This document shows positions 9,624-19,482 of a DNA stretch of 64,000 nt, piece by piece. The DNA is taken from NCBI GenBank assembly GCA_963971225.1, contig OZ020270.1:75470432-75534431 (forward strand), read 5' to 3'. This DNA comes from Melieria omissa (taxonomy: Eukaryota; Arthropoda; Insecta; Diptera; Ulidiidae). The translations under genes and the position numbers were made by a program. The notes beneath the pieces were generated by a model, which saw only the letters and a list, made by a program, of their open reading frames with translations, made no database searches and was not told the origin of the DNA. Position 1 is the stretch's first letter, and the number at the start of each line of letters is the position of its first letter.

Positions 9624-10704
9624 ATCCCTGTGGGAAATCGGACTGGTCCAAGTCTAGTTTTTCAACTAGTCGCTTGACAGTCACATATGACCTCAGAATC
9701 GAATCGTTTTCTTGTAGCAAACTCACCTTTTTAACATGGCGGTGTCCTAGGCGAGGGTCAATTGTCCACGTCTGCATCCATTTGCAACTAGTCCAAGATT
9801 AGTCCGAAGCAACCAGTTGTCAAACCAGTTAAACGCGACTAGTTTGCGAACTAGTTTATTCTGGATTAAATTTCTAACCACTCGGTTTTTATGGAAAAAT
9901 AAAACAGTGCATTTTTTAATTAATTATTTTATTTTATAAATATTTAAAAATAATAACAAAAAATTATCGCGAATAAAACAAGTATTGGTGCACGTAAAGA
10001 TGAACTTCGACTTGTTGACACACTTCAGTCGAAACTGTTTGGGGTCTGACGCAGTTCAACATCCTGACTTCGCCTGCAATTAATAAAAAAAATTAATTAA
10101 TTAATAAATAATTACATAAACATAATTATATAAATTTATTAATACATACCATTCGACTGCTGCTGCAATTCGTTGCTTCACGCAACCACGAAATATTCTA
10201 ACTGAAATCATTCAAGACAAAACGTGCAAATCGGGCGAACTTCGAGTCATAGAAACAGAAAGAAAGAAACATTTCTACGTTGTTGTTGTAACAAAAGCAT
10301 CTCAAGATCAGCCGTAACAGAATAATGTTGAATCTTTCACCTCTGTTTCGTCTTTCGTTTCGTTTCGTATTTTCATGTTTCTTCTCGCCAGTGGCGGATT
10401 CAGGGGGGTTTTGGGGGTTGAAACCCCCCCCGAAATATTAGGATCGACATTAAAACTACATACAAATTAAAAGACAATTTATGAATATCAAAGGATTACT
10501 TTTTGAAACCCCCCGAAATATTTTTCTAAATCCGCCCCTGCTTCTCGCCTATGAACGCGCACGCAGAACGTAAACGATTAGACGCGAACTCACCCACGCA
10601 TCCGCTGACAGTCACTTGGACAACCAGTTGCCCAATTGACTACAAAAAACCAGTTGAAAGACCAATGAATTTTGGGAACTGGTTGTCTCAGGTCCGACAG
10701 GGAT
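9624..10704. mobile_element. Possible DNA element with short inverted ends and CTAGT/CCAGTT subterminal repeats
   Basis: ATCCCTGTGGGA (9624-9635) and TCCGACAGGGAT (10693-10704) are inverted with one mismatch. Inside both ends lies a dense cluster of short motifs (ACTGGT, ACTAGT, AACCAGTT) in both orientations, at 9640-9860 on the left and 10610-10690 on the right. Such clusters are typical of transposase-binding regions. The interior is otherwise non-coding and holds the 152-bp hAT MITE at 10389. No convincing duplication flanks it (only AT), so boundaries and superfamily are uncertain. Confidence 0.4.
10389..10540. mobile_element. hAT MITE (152 bp)
   Basis: Ends CAGTGGCGGATTCAG and, reversed, CAGGGGCGGATTTAG. 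The octamer CTTCTCGC is exactly duplicated on both sides (10381-10388 and 10541-10548). The interior carries two GAAACCCCCCGAAATATT blocks. Too short to code. Confidence 0.9.
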
Positions 10705-11174
10705 ACGATCGTTGCTCGAGCAACTGCACAAGATGAAAAGCAAATTGAATTTCCATGGCTTTCGGTTCTGCTATGAATAATGAGCCATGTGAATTTACAA
10801 AGGCGTACAGTAGAGTGTGCGTTCCTATTGAAAAAAAACTAAAACCATGAATTTCTGCTGTGCAATGTTGGCATTCTTGTAGGCTACGTTGCCTTCTGGC
10901 CTAATAAAATTCATACTGATAAATTTTTCAAATCCATATATTAACAGCAACATATTATTATTTATTATTATCATTTCCTTAAAATTTATATTATTTAGCA
11001 GTTTTATGTATTTTTTTAGTATTTTTATTTTATTCTTATTTTTCGGTTTACTAGCAATTTTCTCTTTGAGCCAAATGCAATTTTTTCTTAGCAAAATTAT
11101 TAAAAAGTAATCTAATATAAATTGCTTATGTTCCCTACAAGTAGACGGTTCTGAAAATCACATTTTGTATTAAT
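10705..11174. other. AT-rich stretch without a recognised gene
   Basis: A lysine- and asparagine-rich minus frame (11094-10825) has no recognisable motif and reflects AT richness. It may include the 3' end of the P-type element, but no 31-bp P-like terminus was found. Confidence 0.4.
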
Positions 11175-12880
11175 CTACTTTGTTACGTCTGCAACACACA
11201 AATTGTACAAAAGCTTTTTTATATTGGAGGAATGAGGGGTTGCCTTAAAAAATGTATGAAATGTGTTGTAAAAGATTTTTGAAACAAAAAAAAATGAGTC
11301 GATTGGAGCTTTTAGTTTTAAACTACTGTTAAAATAGTTGAAATGTTTGAAAAATATAAACATTTCGTTTCCTTGTAAATTACTCATCTTTTATTAACTT
11401 TTTGCAGTTATGACAGTCAAATTTTTCAATAGTTTTCATCAATATGAAACCAGAGAAATAACGAAGGGCACAATCACTCATATGTTCATTTTTTATAAAC
11501 CCTAAGGCATTTGAAGAATTCGCTTTCTCTGCATCAAATATGATAAGCAAAATTCTTCACCGATCTCTTGATTTATAGCATTTTGAGTTTAATTGTCAAT
11601 TTCAAACAAACTGGTATTATTGTCAATTGTTATAAATGAACCTTCGTCAGTTGGTTCACAATTGGAGGTTCCTGCCGTAAATGCTATTATATTCATTGAG
11701 ATCATTTTCGCAAGAATTTGGTCAAACTCAAAAAGTGAAGGATTATTGTTTGTAACTCCTCTTTTTCTTACCAAATAAAAAAGATTTTCAAGCGGGTCTT
11801 GATTAAGTCTTGATAATAAAAGAAAATTGGATTTTTCCGCCCAGATATCTTGTGAAAGAGACAAAACGGAAGTTGTTGATAAAACTATACCATTTAAACA
11901 GTATACCGTTTTCGGATACTGACAACTTTTGATATAGTTTTTCATTTCCTTCAAATAATTTTCGATATTGTTATTCTCACGAAGAGCTGATCGGAAAGGA
12001 TTTTTATCAAAAAGAACATGGCTATTCAAACAATCAAAAAGTCTGTTTATTTTTTCAATAAATATAGCTGTGGACAAAGCTTTCTCTTTGCAATCATTAT
12101 AACAGCCATTTTCAACCAAAGATTTTATGGCTGCGGATACAGTATTGCTAAATATTTGAGTTGCGTATTTAACCTTCATTTTTTCAAATGAATTAGGATA
12201 AATATGTTTTTTTGTCAATTTGGGACAAAGGCGGGTTTAATTGTTTTTATTTAATTCATATAACCTGCAAATAATTGACCAAGAAATTTGTCCATCAGGC
12301 GAAGTGATATCATTTCGTGTTAAAATATTTCTTAGTGATTTTATTAGATGGGGAACATCGTACAATGCATAAATTGTTTTCGAATCTACGACGGTAAATG
12401 GCGATTCAGACGTTATTCCCAATTTAGCGAATGAAGATCTGTTGTTTGACCCTTGATCACACACAATTGCTCTTACGTTTATACCCAGTTTTTGAGAAAT
12501 TTTCACATTATTTTTTATAACTTCTTTAAGTTCATTTGACGTCAAGCCGGTAGAAGAAGCGTAATAGCTCAAAACGTATTTCCAATTTGAATACAGCCCC
12601 CTTAGCATAAAAACGCAAACTTGACCAGTAAGTTGGATTTTTCTTTCATCATCAACAAAGCCCACAACTTCATCATTAAACAGATTGTAATGTAAATGTT
12701 TTCTGACAGAAAATTCATCGAACATCAAAACAGCTTCTCGTTCGTCGATATTCATAACTTGAAAAATTTTTTCAAGCGTGCTAAACAATTTTTGGCTTAT
12801 GCCTGGCTGCAATGATTTTATTGGAGCCCATCTTAGCAACGACATTTTAGAAGGTAAATTTAATTTCAGTTCGTCCCTTA
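11175..12880 (-). pseudogene. P-type transposase, catalytic core and C-terminus (broken)
   Basis: From the Harbinger junction the frame runs through RDELKLNLPSKMSLLRW, then VLMFDEFSVRKHLHYN and AIVCDQGSNNRS, which carry two acidic catalytic positions of the RNase H-like fold of P and THAP9 transposases. It meets one in-frame TAA at 12239-12237, continues in the same frame, and includes SRLNQDPLENLFYLVR, a strong family signature. It stops again at 11591-11589. A different frame then gives NEHMSDCALRYFSGFILMKT and a CHNCKK pair, the usual C-terminal region, with more stops after it. This enzyme would have cut and rejoined element ends using GTP as cofactor; here it cannot be made whole. Confidence 0.85.
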
Positions 12881-13033
12881 AGCGGCCTTTAGACGGTCGC
12901 ACATGTTTGCAATCATGTGCGATGGGGGAAATGTGCGATGAGCGTTTACACGGTCAAACATGTGCGCACACTTCAGTTGTCTCGCTGCTGCCAACGAAGC
13001 AACATGGTATGCGCACAGATAACTCATCATATA

Positions 13034-14325
13034 ACACTTCGTTCAATAATGTGTGTGACTGACACATAGATGGCGGCACTAATACTAAATCAATATTTTT
13101 TTCGAAATTGTGAACCTTTTTAGGCTTACTGTCAAAATTACATGTCAATCCGACCATTAGTTTACAAGTTGCAATGCTTTAAGTGACACTACTTTTGAGT
13201 TTTCAAAAAAAATGAATTCAAAGCAATTCCGTGTGCTGATTTATTATTGTTTTTTAATGAAAAAAAATACTGTTCAATGCCAGGAATGGCTTGAAAAACA
13301 TTATTCGGACTCTGTTCCATCAAAAAGAACCATTTGTTATTGGTATGCCGAATTCAAACGTGGTCGTACAGACACCGATGACATTCCATCTACTGGACGG
13401 CCAAATGACGCTGTTATTCCGGAAAACGTTGAAAAAACACTGAAAATCATTATGTCCGACCGTAAAGTGAAAGTGGGGGAGATTGCTGACATTCTAAAGA
13501 TATCAGCAGACAGTGTACACACCATAATACACGAACATTTGGTTATGAAAAAGGTGTTTTCGAAATGGGTGCCGCGTTTGCTCACACCGGAGCAAAAACA
13601 ACAACGAATCGATGATTCAAAGAGCTGTTTGGACATGTTTACGCGCAACAAGTCGGAGTTTTTGCGTCGATACATCACAATGGATGAAACATGGATCCAC
13701 CATTTCACTCCAGAGTCAAATCGGCAGTCTGCTGAGTGGCATGCAACCGGTGAAAGCCGCCCAAAGCGTCCAAAGGCACAAACATCGGCTGGCAAGGTTA
13801 TGGCGTCAGTATTTTGGGATGTGCACGGTATAATAATCATCGACTATCTTGAGAAAGGGAAAACAATCAATAGCGACTATTATATAGCGTTGTTGGAACG
13901 TTTGAAAGAAGAAATCGCGATTAAGCGGCCCCATATGAAGAAGACAAATGTGTTGTTTCACCAAGACAATGCACCGTGTCACAAGTCGATGAAAACGATG
14001 GCAAAAATGCATGAATTGGGCTTCGAATTGCTTCCTCATCCCCCGTATTCTCCAGATCTGGTCCCCAGCGACTACTGGCTCTTCGCAGACCTCAAAAAGA
14101 TGCTCCGTGGTAAGAGATTTGGCTCAAATGATGAAGTAATCGCCGAAACTAACGCCTATTTTGAAGGCAAAGAAAAATCGTTCTACAAAGGCGGTATCGA
14201 AAGATTGGAAAAGCGTTGGAATGATTGTATCTCCCTAAAAGGGGACTATGTTGATGAATAAAAACGAATTTTGGCAAAAAAATTTGTTTTAATTAGTTAG
14301 TCACACACATTATTGAACGAAGTGT
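13034..14325 (+). mobile_element. Mariner, irritans-like, apparently complete (1,292 bp)
   Basis: The 27-bp inverted ends starting ACACTTCGTTCAATAATGTG match perfectly (13034-13060 and 14299-14325). TA is duplicated at 13032-13033 and 14326-14327. Length fits the usual 1.25-1.3 kb. The single gene inside is open from start to stop. Perfect ends plus an intact gene mark this as the youngest and possibly functional element in the left part. Confidence 0.95.
13212..14261 (+). CDS. Mariner transposase, irritans subfamily, intact
   Basis: Codes for 349 residues, the normal family length (about 345-350). Residues 1-110 hold two helix-turn-helix units that bind the inverted ends (KRTICYWYAEFKRGRTDTDD in the first half). 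The linker KWVPRLL (118-124) is the conserved WVP motif. The catalytic triad is complete: D158 in MDETW, D252 in HQDNAPCH and D287 in PSDYW, with 34 residues between the last two, giving the DD34D signature. The wording around DETWIHHFTPES and YLEKGKTINSDYY places it near irritans mariners. The enzyme cuts the element out and inserts it at TA without host cofactors. The ATG at 13212 follows an A-rich leader and matches the family start. No internal stop or frameshift is present; activity is inferred, not shown. Confidence 0.95.
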   Translation: MNSKQFRVLIYYCFLMKKNTVQCQEWLEKHYSDSVPSKRTICYWYAEFKRGRTDTDDIPSTGRPNDAVIPENVEKTLKIIMSDRKVKVGEIADILKISADSVHTIIHEHLVMKKVFSKWVPRLLTPEQKQQRIDDSKSCLDMFTRNKSEFLRRYITMDETWIHHFTPESNRQSAEWHATGESRPKRPKAQTSAGKVMASVFWDVHGIIIIDYLEKGKTINSDYYIALLERLKEEIAIKRPHMKKTNVLFHQDNAPCHKSMKTMAKMHELGFELLPHPPYSPDLVPSDYWLFADLKKMLRGKRFGSNDEVIAETNAYFEGKEKSFYKGGIERLEKRWNDCISLKGDYVDE

Positions 14326-14830
14326 TAGATGTCCAGCGGCCAAGGAAAAAATGTGTCAAAAAGTTCGACAAATTTGGCCTCCGATAAGAGCTTTTTGGCC
14401 TCTAATGTCACTCACACAAACACCGCTTCACACGCATTGTACTCTGTTTTGAGATACAGAAATATGTGATTTTCTAGTCAAAACGGCGCTTGTCTCTTAT
14501 CACACCTTTTAAGCAGCCAGTCGGGATTGAGTGTTGATGGTCAAACGCGTAAGCGGGAGTGTCTCGGACGACGAGTTCGCGGTTCAATCCTCACTGTAGC
14601 CGCCAAAAATTTTTTAATGGCTTCTTTTTAAATATATATTCTTTTTTTACGACCCGTGAAAAAAAGATGAATGAACAATTTATTTGGTTTCTAGATCTCT
14701 TGATTATTGAATTGTTTGGTTTTGGAGACACATATAATTGTTCGCAAGTTTTAAAATCAATCAACCAAGCGCAGCATACGGTTACAAACAACCATACAGC
14801 AAAAAGATTCGGTTGATGATGACAGGCGCT
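14326..14830. other. Interior of the Harbinger element, no gene; tRNA-like stretch near 14530-14600
   Basis: A GGTTCAATCC word (B-box-like) near 14582 follows TGGTCAAACGCG about 35 bases upstream, which could be a decayed tRNA or tRNA-derived SINE head. I cannot draw a full cloverleaf. The rest is AT-rich. Confidence 0.25.
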
Positions 14831-14999
14831 CATGGGCGTACCTAGGTATGGGTAGAGGAGGGTAGCTCCCCCTACATAATTCTATATTTTATATACATAT
14901 GCTCAGAAATCTATATTCTATTCTATTTGAATTTTATATTCTGAATTCGGAAATGTAGTTATGTCTTTCCCCCTTTAATTTGTTGCTGGGTACGCCCAG
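14831..14999. mobile_element. Possible small MITE inside the Harbinger element
   Basis: TGGGCGTACC (from 14833) and GGTACGCCCA (ending 14998) are inverted. The outer flanks GGCGCTCA and GGCACTTG agree at 5 of 8 positions, so a decayed 8-bp duplication is possible. The interior is AT-rich. Confidence 0.35.
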
Positions 15000-15344
15000 G
15001 CACTTGCTTTTCGCAAAAAAAATGAAAAGATCGGCAAATATTCCAAAACGAATGTAATTGTTCAGCGGTCACTTCATTGTCGCAATACAGTTACGCCGAC
15101 GCAGAGGATAGACCTGCTGGCGCCGCAGCTATAGACAATGCGTTGCCTTAGCAACGATGTGTATTTATCATGCCAAAGAAAATTATTTTCTTTATATTCT
15201 TTGATCATGCACAAAATTTTTAGTGCCGATTCATTTATATCACATTTTTTGAACACATTATTAATTTCCGTTATAGCCGATTAGGCTATAGAAAGGTTTA
15301 TAAAAAAAAGCGTTAAATGTTAAGAAAAATTTTGCTTCCTCGCC

Positions 15345-15430
15345 CAGCCTTGAACCCGAGGCGAAATTTACGAAAAAGAAATTACGGATATCTGACGTGC
15401 TGTCTACCTGTTACACCAAATACAGCACGT
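15345..15430 (-). repeat. tRNA-like sequence, perhaps a SINE head
   Basis: On the minus strand GGTGTAACAGGTAGACAGC resembles an A-box/D-arm and GGGTTCAAGGC a B-box about 55 bases later. ACAGCACG and CGTGCTGT also form a short inverted pair (15398-15429). A complete acceptor stem is not visible. Confidence 0.25.
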
Positions 15431-15507
15431 GATCGTCGTAGCTAAAATCATAAATGTATGTTGCAGAAAAAAATATCAGCAAGCAAGAAAAGAAATTATA
15501 AATTAAT

Positions 15508-15819
15508 TCAATCCGGCAAAAGTTCTGGATGAGCACATGCAGCTGTGTGCGTAAAAAAGCTTTGCGGAAAAAGCTGTAACTCAGAGCTTGAAATTTTTGT
15601 GCCGTTTTCGTCGTATGAGGCTGGACATCTATATGATGAGTTATCTGTGGTATGCGCTTTCGCATCAATTTCTTTAAATTTGCATAAAAGCACCTCTATG
15701 CTGCGTTTCTTTTAATTTTTATTTTTATATTCTTCACCTTTTACTTTTCACAGTTCGGGATTGTGTTTATACACCTCAAAGAACTCCTTCCATAATATTT
15801 GATTTTTTTGCGACGCCAT
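15508..15819 (-). pseudogene. MADF-domain gene of the Harbinger element, broken
   Basis: One minus frame reads MASQKNQILWKEFFEVYKHN, then PEL, a TGA where tryptophan is expected, KVKGEEYKNKN, a TAA, and KKRSIEVLLCKFKEIDA. Spacing and the ELW-K..EYKN pattern fit the MADF (Myb-like) DNA-binding domain, which PIF/Harbinger elements often encode next to their nuclease. The two stops make it inactive. The start is the ATG at 15819-15817. Confidence 0.7.
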
Positions 15820-16038
15820 CCTCACTGCTCGCTGTCCACCGATCGAATGAAAAAATGCACTATGTGTGTCACACAGCCGTTTACACGGTCGCACATGTGC
15901 GTCGCGCCGACAGAGAAATCAAAAAATGTTGAAAACCGTCGCACATGTCCGACGACACGAATTTCTTGCGTTTACACGGTCATTCTTCTCGTCGCGCCGC
16001 ACATGATTGCGGACATGTGCGACCGTCTAAAGACCACT

Positions 16039-16939
16039 TTAGGAATTGGTAAGAAGCTGCAGAATAAAAGAACATGCTTTGTGCTATAACCTTTTCTTTT
16101 TCTTGCCAAAGAACTCTTTTCTTCAGTAACATTTTACAAAATATGGCAGTATTATCGGACAAAGATTTCTTAGCGACAAAATCATCAACTGCCTGTTCTA
16201 TATTAGTCGCTCTTATTTTTTTGTTTCTTTTATACTTATTCGAAAGCAAATTTTTCTGTAATTTTACAATCTTTCTCTTTTGGTCATAAATAATTTTTTT
16301 TGTTTTTTAATTTCACCGCATACATCCCAATATTTCTTTCTGTAAAAAGCTTCGTTTTGTTCCCTTTTTAAACAATAAGTGCAGTATTGGTCTTCATCTT
16401 TTTTTATTTCCGTTCCCAAATTGTTGGACAAATTTTTCCACGCATTATTTCTGCAAGGATCCTCAAAAGCCAAAAAATCTGCAATATCTCCCACAGTGTC
16501 CCAATATCTCCCACATTGAAGAGTCTGACAATTGTATTGGATCACCACAATTTTTAAATTCTGCGAAAGGAAGTGCTTTACGTTGAATCGAAACATATTG
16601 ATGAATTTCATCCTCTATTTCATTGAAATCAAATAAATGGGGGGAGCTCTCTGTGTTACTTTGGGAAGTTATTTTTTTTAGGTTCAGGTTGAGAGTTGGT
16701 ATCGCGTTCTTTTTAAGAAGTCTGTTACCAATAAACTTAGGTTCAAAATGGTTATCACAAATACATGCCTTGTCGATATTTTCATCTTTTTTGAGACTGC
16801 ATTTTGCGATCCATTTATTTCTGAAATATTCATTTTTCGGAAATTTAAAAAGCCGAACTTTAAGAGACCCGTAATCATTCCTATAGCTCCTCCATTTCTT
16901 GTTATTTTTACGCTTTTTGTCGGAATTACTTATATTCAT
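16039..16939 (-). pseudogene. P-type transposase, THAP-like N-terminus and middle region (broken)
   Basis: The first frame (16939-16463) contains RLFKFPKNEYFRNKWIAKC, ICDNHFEP and LLKKNAIPTL. These are the AVPTIF-like end, the C-x2-H pair and the core of a THAP zinc finger, the DNA-binding domain of P and THAP transposases. The first cysteine pair is not visible, so zinc binding is probably lost. Later pieces lie in shifted frames (16611-16264, then 16249-16042). The last ends SAASYQFL at the TTA where the Harbinger element entered. Confidence 0.75.
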
Positions 16940-17003
16940 GATAAAAACTTGATGACGTTAATACGAGTAAAATCAAGTCAAGTTTCAAAAAAAGGGTCGT
17001 CAA

Positions 17004-17167
17004 CAAAATTGTTTAGGGATTCAACCACGTCAGAATTCGCTTAAATATTTAAATTTAAACAAATTGTTTGGGATTCAACCACGTCAGAATTCGCTTAAAT
17101 TTTTAAATTTAAACAAATTGTTTGGGATTCAACCACGTCAGAATTCGCTTAAATTTTTCAATTCAAA
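17004..17167. repeat. Tandem repeat, three copies of 54 bp
   Basis: GGGATTCAACCACGTCAGAA recurs at 17016, 17070 and 17124, exactly 54 bp apart, with AT-rich spacers differing by a few bases. Function unknown. It lies just upstream of the P-type THAP start, so it could be part of that element's 5' region. Confidence 0.85.
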
Positions 17168-17284
17168 CAAATTTTTCAAATCAGTTAACGCAAGGCATAC
17201 GAAACCTGCTGCGCTGAAAGCAAGGCGCATAACAGCAGCAATAAGATCATCACAGCGCACAGTTGAAGTGCGACTGACCACATC

Positions 17285-17986
17285 CAGGGTTACCGTTGTG
17301 CGACTTTAGTTGCATTTTGCAACCTTTTTGACGCTCTGAGACTTTTTGTGCGACTTTTTCATAATTATCTAATTTTGCAACTTTTTCCATCTTTGCGCGA
17401 CTTTTTTCCCCCTTTTTTGCATACAGTAGGAAGCTTAAAGAATATTTTAAATGAACCTTTGTACCTTAATTTATATAAGTTAGCAGCGCATGTATTAACT
17501 CTACCTCACAGTAGTGCGTGTGCGGACAGAATTTTTTCAAAATTAGGATTCATGAAAAATAAATTAACCAATGGGTTAAAAGTAGAAACTTGTGACTCAA
17601 TGCTATCAACACTAAATTTGTTAGATACCGAAATAGAAGACTGGATGCCAAGTGATGAACTTGTGCGAAAATACAGAGAAATTTAAAATGTAAATTTGCT
17701 AGATACCGAAATAGAAGACTGGATTAACTTTTGAAAAAGTACAGAGTTACAAAAAGTAAAATTGAAAATGTAAAATAATTACACAAAAGTGTATATAAAC
17801 ACTTTTTCAATCATTATTTCTAAGTTATTTATATCGTTGAAATGTTAATTTGAATTGTTAGTTGTGTTTTTCCGTAATAAAAAAGTGTGCCCCTTTTTTT
17901 TTTTGAAAAAACGACTTTGTTGTGCGACTTTTTTTTTTAAAACGACCTTTTGTGCGACTTTCTCAAAATCCTCAACGGTAACCCTG
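17285..17986 (+). mobile_element. hAT-type deletion derivative (702 bp)
   Basis: Ends CAGGGTTACCGTTGTG and, reversed, CAGGGTTACCGTTGAG. The octamer ACCACATC is exactly duplicated (17277-17284 and 17987-17994). The word TGTGCGACTTT or close variants occurs at least five times in the arms, always in the same orientation. The interior keeps only the C-terminal end of a hAT transposase. The left end resembles the right end of the 6912-9466 hAT (shared CCGTTGTGCGACT). Confidence 0.92.
17453..17686 (+). pseudogene. hAT transposase C-terminal dimerisation domain (truncated)
   Basis: The frame contains LPHSSACADRIFSKLGFMKN followed by KLTNGLKVETCDSMLSTLNL. This matches the hAT C-terminal dimerisation region (serine/cysteine, then an R-x-FS-x-LG helix). 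Everything upstream, including the catalytic core, has been deleted, so the element could move only with help from a full-length relative. The frame ends in TAA at 17686. Confidence 0.85.
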
Positions 17987-18067
17987 ACCACATCAGCATA
18001 AAGCAAATTATGAAAGCTGACTTCGAATTGAGAAGTTTGCCGAAGTCATCGCGAATATGTTCGAATA

Positions 18068-18150
18068 GCCGAAGTGCGTATGGGACCTACTACGCTGGTA
18101 CGCAAATTTGTGCGAGTTGACACCTCTATGTGTTTATTTGCTTAGTGGTT
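18068..18150 (+). repeat. Dispersed repeat family B, copy 3
   Basis: Contains AGCCGAAGTGCGTATGGGAC, CTACT, and CCTCTATGTGTTTATTTGC, which correspond to the minus strand of 3290-3385. Confidence 0.5.
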
Positions 18151-18155
18151 GAAGT

Positions 18156-18253
18156 CAGTGGCGTAGGCAGGACTTCTTTTTGGAGGGATATTTCACTACT
18201 AATTTTTGTATTTGAGGAGGTTGGAATCCCCTTCCGTCCCGTATGCGCTACTG
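18156..18253. mobile_element. Possible short hAT-like MITE (98 bp)
   Basis: CAGTGGCGTAGGC and, reversed, CAGTAGCGCATAC are imperfect inverted ends. The flanking octamers GTTGAAGT and ATTAAAAC agree at only 4 of 8 positions, all differences being transitions. Weak. Confidence 0.25.
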
Positions 18254-18533
18254 ATTAAAACAATCAACCACCAAAAAATCAACACAAGAGCATATAGAGA
18301 TCACACGCATATTTATATCTCTGCCGACTGCAAGCAGAGAGAGTTGCTTGAGTGGCTTCCAGCGTTGCCACAAGAAAAACAAATTAATAACGAGGAACAA
18401 AAATAAAAATAACCAAAATGTAAACAAAATAACCAAAATGTTTATTTGACATAAACAACTACTTTACTTTTACAAAACAACAATACTTTTACAAAAAGGA
18501 GTAAAAAAGTGTTGTTGACTATTTTAAAACATA

Positions 18534-18990
18534 CAGTCGTGTCTGGGTAAAGTAAACACCGTATATAGTGAACACCTCGATATAGTGAACACCCAAATTT
18601 TTACATGGAGCACTCGAAATAGTGAACAAACGAAAACCTCTAAATAGTGAAAGTTCTGAAAGCAATTCCAAGCAAAAAGCAACAAAAACACAAGAATGAA
18701 TCAAAAATGAAAGAGGGTATTCCCCTAATTTGTATTTTTGCTGTTCATTGTTACAAAATCAGCTGTTTCTTGACCTTAGTGGTTATGTTTTTTGTCGAGT
18801 ACAAACCGATTGTGGTTGAAAGTACGGTTTTTACATTTTTTTAATGATATTTTAAATTTATATACACACAGTGTAGTTTAAGCAAATAAAACGAGTTTCT
18901 GAACAAAAATTCTAACCTTGATATTGTGAACAACCTCAATACTGTGAACAGGCTTTGCAATAATTAGTTCACTATAACCAGACAGGACTG
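18534..18990. mobile_element. Pogo/Tigger-like MITE (457 bp)
   Basis: Ends CAGTCGTGTCTGG and, reversed, CAGTCCTGTCTGG, flanked by TA on both sides (18532-18533 and 18991-18992). ATAGTGAACACC-type words are repeated near both ends (18566-18635 and 18920-18975). TA targeting and a CAGT start are usual for the pogo branch of Tc1/mariner. No transposase frame. Confidence 0.75.
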
Positions 18991-18992
18991 TA

Positions 18993-19480
18993 GTTATCGA
19001 TTTAAAAAATGCTGCTTACTCTTTTACGAGAAAAAGCAATAACTATGAGTTGCCACTATCAATCAGTATCAATATTATTGCCACTCCCAATAATATTGTG
19101 CTCATTGATATTTAAGATAAATTTTGTATCAGTGTGCTATACTCTAAAAGATACATTTTGTCATCAGTGGGCAATGTTCTAAAAAATAACCAAATGTGAT
19201 CAAAAATCACCAAAAATAAACAAAACGGCAACGCCGGTGGCTTCATCGTTGCGCAGAGAGAGTAGCTTGCGTGGCTTCATTGCTGCTCTCCGGATGTGGC
19301 GCTGCTGTAAAAACCACTCTCACGTGGCTTTATTGAAAAAGCTACGGCAAATTTTTGAAGCGCCACTGATTGGTATGAACGTAAGACATCTTTGTCTTTG
19401 GTTCTGTGAAATAACAGAAACGAAAGCTGTCTAGTGCTGGTTTTAATGTTAATAGCAGAGGACGTAATGTTCAATTAAAA
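18993..19480. other. Stretch without a recognised gene
   Basis: Several GGCTTCATTG/GCTGC words and ATCAATATTATTG-type inverted pairs, but no bounded element or coding signal. Confidence 0.4.
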
Positions 19481-19482
19481 GT

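Larger units (their letters stand above)
12881..16038. mobile_element. PIF/Harbinger-type element (3,158 bp)
   Basis: Inverted ends AGCGGCCTTTAGACGGTCGC (12881) and AGTGGTCTTTAGACGGTCGC (read inward from 16038) continue into ACATG-x4-AATCATGTGCG. TTA is duplicated at 12878-12880 and 16039-16041, the 3-bp duplication typical of PIF/Harbinger. Removing the element and one TTA joins the host P-type reading frame exactly (SYQFL on one side, RDELK on the other), which independently proves the borders. Further copies of the GTTTACACGGTC and ACATGTGCG words lie inside both arms. A relict MADF-domain gene supports the superfamily. No Harbinger nuclease frame remains, and an intact mariner sits near the left end. 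Confidence 0.9.
11175..16939 (-). mobile_element. P-element-like transposon relic, split by a PIF/Harbinger insertion
   Basis: Minus-strand pieces in order are a THAP-like DNA-binding start (16939-16700), a middle region (to about 16039), a catalytic core (12880-11589) and a C-terminal tail (11580-11175). Without the 3.16-kb insertion the coding span would be about 2.6 kb, close to known P-type transposases. The terminal inverted repeats and the 8-bp duplication usual for P elements were not located, so the true ends lie outside these limits. Confidence 0.8.

Noticed and set aside
10825..11110. Lysine/asparagine-rich and phenylalanine/isoleucine-rich frames on opposite strands
   Set aside because: Composition effect of AT-rich DNA; the plus frame looks like a membrane segment only because of TTT/ATT codons.
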